This document shows, one piece after another, positions 23,098 through 33,575 of a stretch of DNA of 64,000 nt. Under the pieces are notes generated by a model. The model did no database searches. It was not told the DNA's origin and was given only the letters and a program-made list of their open reading frames with translations. The position numbers and the translations under genes were made by a program. Source of the stretch: Wyeomyia smithii (Eukaryota > Arthropoda > Insecta > Diptera > Culicidae); NCBI RefSeq assembly GCF_029784165.1, contig NC_073694.1, positions 80,638,427-80,702,426 of the forward strand, given 5' to 3'. Every line of letters begins with the position of its first letter. Positions within the stretch are counted from its first letter, which is position 1.

Positions 23098-26000
23098 GAA
23101 AACGTATATAAGGGACATGTAGGATAGGTCACGGCTCGCCAAGACATCACGAACAGGAACAGCCGGCTGCCTACTTTCGGCCTGCAGGGAAGCTATTAAT
23201 TTAGACCTGGCGTCACGGTGTACAGGGCATGACCAAACCACATGCTCTATGTCGTGATAACCCTCACCACAGGCACAGATACCACTTTCCCCGAGCCCAA
23301 CACGACGGAGATGCGCGTCAAATCTATAGTGATTGGACATAAGCCGGGACATCACGCAAATGAAATCCCGACCTACATCCAACCCCTTGAACCACGGGTT
23401 CGTCGATACTTTGGGGTTATGGAATGTAACCACCTTCCCAATTCCCCTCTGGTCCAAGCATTTTGCCAACTGATGATCGTATTCTGACGTACAAGTGCGA
23501 AAAATTCATTAAAAGCAATTGGTCTTTCATAAATATCACCGTTTGTTGCGCCCACCTTAGCCAAAGAGTCCGCTTTCTCATTGCCCGGTATCGAGCAGTG
23601 AGAAGGGACCCACGCTAAGGTAATCTGAAACGATTTTTCGGATAAAGCACTCAGATGTTCCCGTATTTTCCCCAGGAAATACGGAGTGTGCTTAACATCT
23701 TTCATCGATCGGAGAGCCTCAATGGAACTGAGACTGTCCGTAAAGACAAAATAATGGTCCGTGGGCATTTTTTCGATAATCCCTAGGGTGTACTTAATTG
23801 CAGCCAATTCTGCGACGTAAACAGAAGCAGGATTATCGAGCTTATGGGAGACGGTTAAATTGTTATTGAAAATACCGAAGCCAGTGGACCCATCAAGAAG
23901 TGATCCGTCAGTGTAGAACATATTGTTGCAGTTGATGTTTCGATATTTATTGGAAAAAATTTTGGGGATCTGCTGCACGCGTAAATGATCCGGGATTCCA
24001 CGAGTTTCTTCTATCATGGATGTATCGAAAAACACAGTAGAATCAGAAGTATTTGATAAGTCGACACGATTTGGAATATTCGAAGAAGGGTTAACATTTT
24101 GGGACATGTGATGGAAATACAATGTCATAAAACGGGTTTGAGAATTAAGTTCGATTAACCTTTCAAAATTTTCAATCACGGGACGGTTCAAGACCTCACA
24201 TTTGATAAGAATACGAGAAGACAGGCTCCAGAAGCGGTTTTTCAATGGTAGTACTCCAGCTAAGACCTCCAAACTCATCGTATGGGTCGACTGCATGCAA
24301 CCTAAGGCGATACGCAAACAACGATATTGTATTCGCTCCAGTTTGATCAGATGTGTGTTTGCTGCGGAGCGGAAGCAGAAACAACCGTACTCAATAACAG
24401 ACAATATCGTTGTTTGCTCCCCATCATTGTCCGGTTATTGTACGAAGAAAATTCACTCTTTGTTGACATTTTTTCATCAGATACCTCACGTGACAACCCC
24501 AGGTGCCTTTAGAGTCGAACCAGATACCAAGATATTTGTGTACCAAAACCTGAGAAATCGTTTTACCCATTAATTGTGTTTGAAGCTGAGCAGGTTCATG
24601 CTTACTAGAAAAAACTACTATCTCAGTCTTCTCCGGAGAGAATTCGATACCTAGCTGTAAAGCCCAAGCAGACAAATTGTCCAAGGTATCTTGCAATGGT
24701 CCTTGCAAATCGGCAGCTTTGGCTCCTGTAACAGAGATTACACTGTCGTCTGCAAGTTGTCTTATCGTGCATGAATTTGCCAGACATTCGTCGATGTCAT
24801 TTACATAAAAGTTGTAAAGAAGGGGCCTAAACATGAGCCCTGGGGAAGACCCATGTAGCTAATGTGAAAAGTTGCCAAATCGCCGTGCGTAAAATGCATG
24901 TGCTTTTCGGACAACGAATTGTGCAAAAAATTGTTTAAAATTGGAGAAAATCCTTGTCGGTGAAGTTTGCCCGAAAGAATGTCAATAGAAACGGAATCAA
25001 AAGCCCCCTTAATGTCCAAGAACGCAGGCGCCATTTGTTCTTTGCGAGCATACGCCAGCTGAATATCTGTTGAAAGCAGCGCAAGACAATCATTCGTCCC
25101 TTTGGCACGGCGGAAGCCAAATTGAGTATCCGATAGTAGGCCATTTGATTCGACCCAATGGTCTAAACGACGGAGTATCATTTTTTCCATCAATTTCCGG
25201 ATACAGGATAGCATTGCAATCGGCCTATAAGAGTTGTGATCAGAAGCTGGTTTCCCTGGTTTTTGGATGGCGATCACCTTCACTTGCCTCTAATCCTGCG
25301 GTACAATGTTTTGCTCCAGGAACTTATTGAACAAGTTCAACAAGCGCCTCTTGGCATTGCCGGGTAGATTCTTCAACAAGTTGAATTTGATTCTATCTAA
25401 CCCAGGCGCGTTATTGTTACAGGACAGGAGGGCAACTGAAAATTCTGCCATCGTAAAAGGTGATTCTATCGCGTCGTGGCCCGGAGACGCATCACGAACA
25501 ATATTTTGCTCAGGAACAGAGTCCGGACATACTTTCCTGGCAAAATCAAATATCCACCGACTTGAAGACTCCTCGCTTTCGTTGACCGTTACGCGATTCC
25601 GCATTCTTCGGGCTGTGTTCCAAAGAGTGCTCATCGATGTCTCCCTCGACGTCTCGTTCACGAACCGACGCCAATATCCGCGTTTCTTTGCTTTAGCCAA
25701 GCTTTTAAGCTTGGTATCAAGCTCCGAATACCGTAAATAGTCGCCAGGTATACCTCCCTTCTGGTAGGCCAAAAACGCGTCGGATCTTTGCGTGTAGACA
25801 TCGGAGCACTCTTGGTCCCACCACGGAGTTGGAGGCCGTTCTTTAATCGTTACGCCGGGATATTTCTTCGTTTAGGCTTGCAACGCGGCGTCGAGAATCA
25901 AGCCCGCGAGGAGGTTGTATTCTTCAAGTGGTGGATGATGTTGAATCGAATCGACCGCTTTTGAAATCATTTCCTCGTATAACTTCCAATCGATATTCCG

Positions 26001-26726
26001 TGTGAGGTCATACGGAATGTCAACTGGTCGCATGCGAGTTGACCCGTTATAAATTGAAATAAGAATAGGCAAATGGTCGCTACCGTGAGGATCGAGGATT
26101 ACCTTCCATGTGCAATCCAACCGTAGCGACGTCGAACATAAGGATAGATCCAAAGCGCTTGGGCGCGCTGGAGGTTTCGGGATACGTGTCATTTCGCCGT
26201 TGTTTAAAATAGTCATGTCGAAGTCATCGCAAAGGTTATAGATTAAAGAGGAGCGGATATCATTGTAAGGGGAACCCCAAGCCACGCCATGAGAGTTGAA
26301 GTCTCCCAAAATCAAACGTGGCGAGGGAAGAAGTTCTATTAAATCAATGAGCAACCGTTGCCCAACCTGTGCTCTGGGAGGAATATATATTGAGGCAATA
26401 CAAAGCTCTTAACCTTGTATTGTCATTTGACATGCGACAACTTCGATGCCTGGAATCGAGGGGAGGTTAATACGATAGAAAGAATAGCACTTTTTAATCC
26501 CTAAAAGTACTCCTCCATATGGGGTGTCTCGATCAAGGCGAATAATATTAAAATCATGGAAGTTGAGATCAATATTTGAAGTAAGCCAAGTTTCACAAAG
26601 GGAAAATGCATCGCATTTGTTTTTATTTATCAAAACTTTAAACGAATCAATTTTTGGTAAAATACTTTTACAATTCCACTGTAAGACAGAGATAGAATCC
26701 TTCATATACGCAGTTGAATTAGGCAT
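23090..26726 (-). pseudogene. LINE-A ORF2: endonuclease, RT, RNase H (degenerate)
   Basis: The ORF2 ATG at 26726 overlaps the ORF1 stop. Endonuclease: SVLQWNCKSILPK, FSLCETWLTS, LILGDFNSHGVAWG and GSDHLPILIS. RT: HNSYRPIAMLSCIRK, FLDIKGAFDSVS (motif A Asp), GLPQGSCLGP and QLADDSVIS (motif C). RNase H: YTDGSLLDGSTGFG, FVFTDSLSS and SHCSIPGNEKADSLAK. Breaks: TAA at ~26408 for a Lys in LINE-B, TAA near 25872 for Gln, TAG near 25288 for Trp, a frameshift after GLPQGSC near 24834, a ~29-bp deletion near 24415 and a frameshift near 23420. The last codons and stop lie beyond the hAT. ORF2 would carry out target-primed reverse transcription; this copy cannot. Confidence 0.9.
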
Positions 26727-28052
26727 CGAAGGATACAATCGCTGCAAGGAGGGGCCATTGAGCAGTCAACTGCTTCAAAAATGATCTAACTGTTGGGAGA
26801 AATGCTGTAAGAAGAATTTTAATTGGATCGGGTACATTGAAAGTTTCAAAAATCCAGTCCACAATGTCAGAAAATTTCACTAATCCAGAGTTTGTTTCAT
26901 CAACTGGATGTGCAAAAGGAACAACTGGGGTTTTGGATGTTCCTGGCAGTGCTGGGAACTCCTTCTGGGACTTTAAATTTGCAAGCCCAGGAGGAGTTTG
27001 CTTCGGTTTTTCCGCAGCACTGTTTGGTTTGCTTGTAACTTTCATTTCACTTTGAGAAAACTTAGGACCTTTTCTGGGAAGTTTAGGAGAGGAAATATTT
27101 TTCCTCTTTCTAGACTCCCCAGGATTGGCGTAAGATGTTCCCGCTGGTGAATCGTCAGAATCGGTTTCATCAGAGGACAACAGATCATAAGGGTTTGATG
27201 TAATGGGAGAAGTGGTAACGGTCTTCTTCAGCATCTCAGCGTAAGAACGCTTCGAACGCTCTTTGAGAGACCTCTTTATTTTATCCCTGCGCTGCATGTA
27301 CACCGCACATGTCGAGAGCTCATGCTGACTCTCCCCACAGTGAATGCATTTTTCAGCATTTTTACTGCAGGAATCATTCGCATGATTCTCCCCACACTTG
27401 CCACAACGTGCCTTATTGCAGCAGTAGGCGGCGGTGTGGCCTAACTGCTTACAATTCAGGCAGTTCCTGACGCGAGGCACATATAATCGCACAGGGAGAC
27501 GAACCCGGTGGATTGAGACGTGGCTTGGTAGCGCTGACCCGGCGAACGTAACTCGAAACGAGTCTGACGGGGTGTATACTGTTTTGCCACCGATGATCGA
27601 TGCTGACCGCAATTGCTTGCAGTCGAGCACCTTTACATCGGGACAGGTTTTGTTTTTAAAGCACCCTTTGGCACTTTCCAGTATACACTCGACGGACAGA
27701 CTCGAATCGGTTATGACACCGTCGATCTCCACGTCTCGTGCGGGTATGTAAACGCGATACTCGCGTGTGAAGAGCTCACCACGAAACGGAGCTTGTTAGG
27801 CCGGACCTTGGAAATTTCGGTCACGCCCTTGTACTCCTTCGTCAGGACTTTAGAAATCTGCAAGAGGTTCAACTGTTTCGATTTCGGTCCCGCCTTTGGC
27901 CGAAAATAGACAGTATAGCTGCCCTGGGCTCCGTCTGGGTAAAGCCTGGGGCGAGGGGGGACTGAAGAATGAACAGGGGAGGGGTTAACAGAAGGGTCAG
28001 GGTCAGAGGGGTTCGGGGATGGTGGCACGGGAGGCGAGGGATCTACATCCAT
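26719..28052 (-). pseudogene. LINE-A ORF1 (gag-like)
   Basis: The ATG at 28052 (MDVDPSPPVPPSPNPSD) starts a Pro-rich N-terminus and an RNA-binding middle (KAGPKSKQLNLLQISK...). A short deletion near 27775 removes residues equivalent to DLEQANAIAR of LINE-B and shifts the frame. The second frame (27732-26719) has three zinc knuckles (CLNCKQLGHTAAYC, CGKCGENHANDSC, CIHCGESQHELSTC), then a Ser/Asp-rich linker and a hydrophobic C-terminus. The stop overlaps the ORF2 start by 8 bp. Confidence 0.85.
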
Positions 28053-28540
28053 CCCGCTAAGTCTAGCGCACTAGCGCCGACAAGAGCACGTACCTTTTTA
28101 CTTCTCCCTTCCAGTAAGGTTGGTTGTCCGATCGTTCGAAGTTGCAGCCGTTACAGCCAGCAGCACCAAACAGCCACCAGCAGCGAGCCAGGTGTGAGAT
28201 CACTCCACACAGCGATACAACTCACTGTCAACTGGTGTCTTCTTCTTTTTCCTCTTTTGTGTCTCGTCCACTGCTGTAGCACAATTCAGCCAGCAGCCAA
28301 ATCGGCTTACGCACCAGCTGGTAGTCACGATGCGAAACAGTTGCACAAAGACGCGACCTTGAACCCGGATTTATTTCACTCGACCAGGCAAACAATGCCA
28401 ACACTTGTTCACACGTCTTTTGTTTTATATTCTATCGGAGCGATCACCGATCACACGTCCGATACTGATGCGTGTTCGGCACAGAATGACAAATATTATT
28501 TGTTATTTATAATAATTGAATATTAAGAAAAAATAAAAAG
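28053..28540 (-). promoter_or_regulatory. LINE-A 5' UTR, presumed internal promoter
   Basis: From 28488 to 28053 this matches the LINE-B 5' UTR (33129-33575), starting CATTCTGTGCCGAACACG. LINEs of this kind carry an internal Pol II promoter here; I did not identify exact Inr/DPE elements. The outer 52 bp (28489-28540) are AT-rich and not shared with LINE-B. Confidence 0.5.
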
Positions 28541-28553
28541 TACTTTGCCTGTT

Positions 28554-29414
28554 ACCGCTGAACCGATTCCCACGAAATTAGTGCCAAATGGAAGGTCTAG
28601 CTGCATCATAAAACCCTGTTGAATTTTACTGTAATCGGATTGTAACTTCGTCTGTAATGTATCATAACCGATTTGAACAATATTGGTATCATATGAACAG
28701 GCTAGTTGAGGGTTAACTGATGAATTATAATGATTGAACACGTGGCTTAAAAGTTGTGAAAAGAAAGTCATATTTGAAATAAAAAAAAATCCTACTATAA
28801 ATAATCGAATCTGAAATGATGAGTACAGAAAAAAAACAATATCGCACGCTAGCCTGGAGGGCTTATAGCGGTCTCGATCAACTAGATTAGTTGAGAGAAT
28901 TCGTTATTGATATTGTTTTTGGCACATTTTGCATGTTGTAGGATAAGTACGACGATACACCGTGCTCCAGTGCTGAGTGCTGAAAAAATTTCCAGCTCGA
29001 AAAGATCCTCGTCTTGATCGGGAATCCGAACCCGACATCACAACCGTGTGTGGGAGAGCTAGCCGACCGACATCGCTAACCACAGAACCACGAGGACCAA
29101 ATATGAGTACAATGATGTTTAGATTACACCACGATCGAAAAAAAATTAGCACTAAATATTTGAAACTTATTTATTTCATTTTATTTGCATGTGTTAATGT
29201 ATGTTCATATGTGTTTGAATGTTAGGTTTTAAATGTTCGGTATAGTTCCACTGTTGGCTACCAAATATTTGTTATTTAGAGTAAAAATAAATCCAGCAAA
29301 TATTACCAAAGTGTTTTTTTTTTAAATTGAATTGTAAATCATGTAAATTTATTTTACAAACAATAATTTCGAATGATAAAGGCTAGGTCTGATCGCTAAG
29401 TGGATTAATTTGCG
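28554..29414 (-). repeat. right arm of the long inverted-repeat element
   Basis: Reverse complement of the left arm at 14181-14810. It starts after the LINE-A TSD and ends 'tggattaatttgcgc'. It contains a separate SINE insertion (28828-29102) that is missing from the left arm, so that SINE arrived after the inverted repeat formed. Confidence 0.75.
28819..29111 (-). mobile_element. tRNA-derived SINE, second copy (minus)
   Basis: The element is 28828-29102, flanked by ATGAGTACA (28819-28827 and 29103-29111). It is the complement of the copy at 11675: head 'tggtcctcgtggttctgtggttagcgatgtcgg', box B 'gggttcggattcc', and a tail of A's on the minus strand. It differs from the first copy at scattered sites (for example AAAAAAT for AAATTTT near 28985). 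Confidence 0.85.
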
Positions 29415-29562
29415 CTTTTTCTAATTTTCATTTTTGATTTGACTGAAACTCATAGACGTTTCTATGGTCAAAAGATGCCATTGCCATGTGCTATTGGTTT
29501 TACTTTTTGAAGCACGATTCATTTTTGAGATGCTATTTAAAAATGCTGTGTTGGCAAGGTAA

Positions 29563-30862
29563 TAAGGGCATCTTCAGCGGTGGTCTATTCATGAAACAAA
29601 TTTATACTAGATTTACACCAGCGAAACCTGAATAGAACCAGCTAATATAGACCAACTTTTCGTTCTCCGCACCGGTGTTGTATATCTTGTTGTTTTAAAC
29701 CGCTGACATCTGTCACACTGTCAACAATTCAATACCCCATGTTATCAGTTTATGAGACTTGAATTGAAAAGCACTCAATATTTAACAAACGGAAATTCGA
29801 TAATTTTTACGCACATTAAACGATTACTTTGGCAACAACAAGACTTTATGGATTTGACGGTTTGACCCTAGCGTTTGAGACATTTCTCAGGATGGATTGG
29901 TAGGATCGAAAAATTTCTGCTACAAGTAGGGCTTCGGAGGATTGCGAATATATATTTGATCGCGTAGATGTTCATCTCCCGTTCTCGTCTCATCAATCTT
30001 TCAAAATCTTGCAGCTCTTCAAACGTTGGTTGGGTTTTGAGGATATTGAAACAAGCTTGGGGTGGCATTGCGCAGCTCGATTCGAACGATTTTCGCTATT
30101 TTCGAGTAGGTCACATACTGCCAGTTATGCTTCAAGCTCAAAAGGAGCTGTCATTGTCATTTGTCCTGCGGCTCATCTAACCCGCAAAGTCGAAAAAATA
30201 CGAAAACGAAACATAACGCCCTCAGCGATCATTTAGTTTTGTTCAAGTTGCTCGAAATGAAATGCGCAACCCAGCAACCCCAGCATTTTGAACGTTTTCA
30301 GTTCAGTGTCTTCGAGGAACATTTTTCTGGCCTCTCAAGGTCTCCTCTAGTCCCACTACAATTAAGGCTATTAACAAATAGCCAACATATTTGTCATCCT
30401 GGTAGTTGATGGTTGCAAACCAACTAGTTGAACCTGCGGTTATGGTCTTCCAGAATTCTCCCTTTTGCTAGTAGGTTTCCTTGAAGCCAAAAACGACAAA
30501 CCTGTTCTTTTTCTTCTTCAGAAAAACCACAAAAACATATTGTGAATTGTCATGAAAAATCTTTGTTTTGTATTTTTCCCAACACTCGCAAAACGTTTAT
30601 ATGGAAATAGCTAAAAATGAGGTATTCAATTAAAATATGACATTTTACCCACCTATTGGTAGCGTACAAAGGGTTTTAGAACGATCTATTTTTTGTTCCA
30701 AAAAGTGACAAAAACAGACCAAAACGTATACCAGTTTCAAATTTTTTCGATTTAGATCTGGTATAAAACAAAATTTACACCACCGGTGCAGCAGTGAATT
30801 TAAGTTTGTTCCAAAAAAATAGAACAAAACAACGATTTGGACCACCGCTGAAGATGCCCTAA
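29563..30862. mobile_element. PIF/Harbinger-like non-autonomous element
   Basis: The element is 29566-30859, with 18-bp perfect ends GGGCATCTTCAGCGGTGG / CCACCGCTGAAGATGCCC and a 3-bp TSD TAA (29563-29565 and 30860-30862). A TWA target site and G-G-G-C termini are typical of PIF/Harbinger. At 1294 bp it has no recognisable DDE transposase. A 66-codon minus frame (30068-29868, with FEELQDFERLMRRERE) has no assignable function. Confidence 0.8.
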
Positions 30863-31424
30863 TGATTACAAATATTTTTAGAGCTAAAACGGTGGAACGT
30901 TTTCGGCAAAGTTGAGAATAGTAGTTTTGTCTTTCCCAAAAAATATACATTCACAATTATTATTTTCAAATTAAAACAAAAATTAAAAATTATTTCTTTT
31001 TTAACTTTAAAAATTAAAGTTGAAATTTAAAGCTCATTCTTTGAAAATCTAGTTTTTTATGAAAACTACAAAAGATTACCTGATGACTGTTCGATCATGG
31101 AGAAATCAAGGAAAAAACAGTGATAAGTTTAAAGAAAAATGTTTTTTTTATTTGCCAAAGACATTATGCCAATCAAAAAAACCGTTTTGGCAGTAAAAAT
31201 ATTTTTAATCTACAAATTGGTTTTTGGGGTGTATCTAATTATATTGCCTGCCACCAGGACAGTGGCAACTTTATTGCCAGTCCTTTTTTTCAAACAAAGT
31301 TCCTGTGAAAAATATGGTTTACTGAAGTTTACTGAATGCGAGTGGAGTAATTCTCCAGACTCAAGGGAAGTTTTCTAAAAGAGCGTTTGCTTTTTGGCAC
31401 TGGCTGTATTCAGAGTATTGTAGC
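30863..31424. other. no gene seen; AT-rich
   Basis: A/T-rich spacer between two transposable elements. The frames at 31120-31378 overlap each other in two phases and lack family motifs. Confidence 0.45.
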
Positions 31425-32434
31425 TTAAGAGCCAGTTCGCGAGAGCCGCAACCGCCTTTCTGAGGAACGTTGTTTTGATATTCTCCGATTGAGCTAAAAT
31501 TTTCAGCGTTTGTTTGTCTATTCACGGTAGGAAGTTTTGCAAAATTTCAATTTTTTTTCATTGGGGTTAAGTGGGGTAAAACGGCCCTTGAAAATGATAT
31601 GTGCAAAAACGTCCAAATACTAAAAAGTGCAATAACTCCTGCTAGACTTGATGGATTTTCCTAGAAATTTGTATTACTCTACACTAAGAGTACTTCAAAA
31701 CGCATGGTCACATATATGGCAAAGAGGTAAATTGACGAGAAAAACGCATTTTTCTTTTAAAAATTGTCAGTTTTCAGGGTAATCCTACTTTTCTCAACAT
31801 CGCTAGAAAAAATATCTGAATATGGCGTTTTGTAGAGCAACTCAAAAGCTTTAATGTCATGTATAAGCCAAGTGTGCCAAATGGGGTAAAACGGCCCTAG
31901 AAGCTTTTTCAAAAAACTGTCAAAATCACTAAACTCACTAGAGTTCCTGCTAGACTTAATAGATTTTATTGAAAATTTGGATTGTCACTGTACCTTACCA
32001 GAACTACCTTCTTTACCAGAAGATACGCAATTCGGGGTAAAACGTTCCTTGAAGATTTTTTTTTTTTTCGAAAAAAGCCGTCAAAATCACCAAAACTGCA
32101 AGAACTTGGGTTAGACTTGATAGATTTACTGGAAATTTAGATTATTACTCTAAGTTAATACGAGCTTAAGGGCAAGATGACAAACGTGACAAATAGATTT
32201 ACATAACGAAAACAAAAATTTCTTTAAAAATATTCGGCGACTTTCGGGGTGCTATTTTCTCTACAGAAAAGGTCCAGAGCCCGAAGTTAGCATTTTAGAA
32301 AACAACTACAGAGCTTTTATTTGGCATCTTTTGGAAACTGACTAAAAAGGACTAAACTTTTTCTTGACTTTTTACTAAGTTTCGGAGAACATCAAAACAA
32401 CATGCGGTTGCACCTCTCGCGAACTGGTTCTTAA
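31425..32434. mobile_element. TTAA-flanked TIR element with internal repeats
   Basis: Ends GAGCCAGTTCGCGAGAG and (inverted) GAACCAGTTCGCGAGAG, flanked by TTAA at 31425-31428 and 32431-32434. Similarity of the arms continues inward (GCAACCGC, GTTGTTTTGAT.TTCTCCGA). TTAA suggests piggyBac, but the ends do not begin CCC, so the superfamily is open. The inside carries ~3 diverged repeats starting 'ggggtaaaacg.cccttgaa' (31572, 31880, 32034), each followed by 'aactcctgctagacttgatagattt'. Confidence 0.7.
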
Positions 32435-33114
32435 AAATACTTGGTTATAACGAAAAACTTTCTGAGAATGAATTGTAGAGAAATCGAATCGAAAGCGCAA
32501 TTTTTTCTCAACTTTTTTAAATTAAGAAGTAGAAACTTTTTCAAAAAGTTAAAGATGACAAAAGACATATTTTTATTAAAGGTTAAGTTTAAAAAAAATA
32601 ATTTTGACATTCTGATATTATTTTTGACAAAATACTTTTATTTGAAACTTGACATTATTCAAAAACTTTTGTTAAAAAGTCCCGGATGGAAAAGTCTAAG
32701 AAAAATTTTTACTTGAAAGTTAAGTTTTACAGACTTTTTTTAATGTTCAACATTTTTGAAAATAGTCAAATTCCAATTATGCAATATAATTCTTATAGTA
32801 ATTTCAAATCATAAAGCTCTTGGATATCAAGTGTTTAAATATATCCGATTTTATATTTCAATATTATTGGATAATTTCAGTTTTTTTATGAAAATACGAT
32901 TTTGGTGAGTTTTTTGGGGTTCTCAAGCAACAGAAATAGATTTATTGAGATGTACTTTTTATTAAAAGTTTTGTTATAATTGCCAGTTTTCTTATCAAAA
33001 AGTTGAAAAAAAAATCTGTTGTATTTTTTGGAAAGTATAACTTAGTGTATGTTTAGAATTTTTGTAGTTATCCTTTCTCTACAATTCATTTTCGGACAGT
33101 TTTTGTATACAACT
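32435..33114. other. no gene seen
   Basis: AT-rich spacer up to the LINE-B target site. The 91-codon frame 32441-32716 is Phe/Lys-rich low complexity and is not supported as a gene. Confidence 0.5.
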
Positions 33115-33128
33115 AATGGTTTCTAAGC

Positions 33129-33575
33129 ACATTCTGTGCCGAACACGCATCAGTATAGGACGTGTTTGGTGATCGCTCTGATAGAATATAAAACAGAAGA
33201 CGCGCGAGCAAGTGTTGGCATTGTTTGCCTGGTCGAGTGAAGGTTCAAGGTCGCCCGCCTTTGTGCAACTGTTTCGCATCGTGGCTGTTTGCTGGTGCGT
33301 AAGCCGATTTGGCTGCTAAGTGATTTGTGCTACAGCAGTGGACGAGAATCTCAACACAAAGGAGGAAAAAGAAGAAGCCAACAGTTGACAGTGAGTTGTG
33401 TCGCTGTGCTGAGTGATCACACACCCGGCTCGCTGCTGGTGGCTGTTTGGAGCTGCTGTATTGGTGCTGCTGACTGTAACGGCTGCAGCTTCGACCATTC
33501 GGACAACCAACCCTGCTGAAAGGAGAAGTAAAGAGGTACGTGTTCTGTCGGCGCTAGTGCGCTAGATTTAGCGCG
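33129..33575 (+). promoter_or_regulatory. LINE-B 5' UTR, presumed internal promoter
   Basis: 447 bp precede ORF1, beginning ACATTCTGTGCCGAACACG directly at the TSD. Conservation with LINE-A across the whole stretch implies it is part of the transcript and must hold the promoter. Specific motifs are not assigned. Confidence 0.5.

Larger units (their letters stand above)
19213..23638. repeat. 4.42-kb tandem duplication, unit 2
   Basis: Second copy of the unit described at 14789. It keeps the original connection to the rest of LINE-A at its right end (ORF2 continues past 23638), whereas unit 1 ends artificially. It is 1 bp shorter than unit 1 because of the change near 22525. Confidence 0.9.
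14811..28553 (-). mobile_element. LINE-A: I-type non-LTR retrotransposon with nested hAT
   Basis: A minus-strand LINE with its 5' end near 28488-28540 and its 3' poly-A tail (T's at 14822-14831; duplicated at 19246-19255). A 13-bp TSD TACTTTGCCTGTT flanks it (14811-14823 and 28541-28553). The order is ORF1 (28052-26719), then ORF2 (26726 down to ~23090), which encodes endonuclease, reverse transcriptase and RNase H. That domain set matches the I and related clades. The hAT at 19671-23089 lies ~15 bp before the ORF2 stop, and the following 3' UTR is present twice because of the tandem duplication. The 52 bp at 28489-28540 are absent from LINE-B. Confidence 0.85.

Noticed and set aside
14789..23638. 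Two independent hAT insertions in the same target
   Set aside because: The surrounding LINE sequence is duplicated too, with identical breakpoints; segmental duplication is simpler.
33289..33519. Short ORF in the LINE-B 5' UTR
   Set aside because: It lies in the conserved untranslated leader and has an antisense partner; no evidence of a protein.
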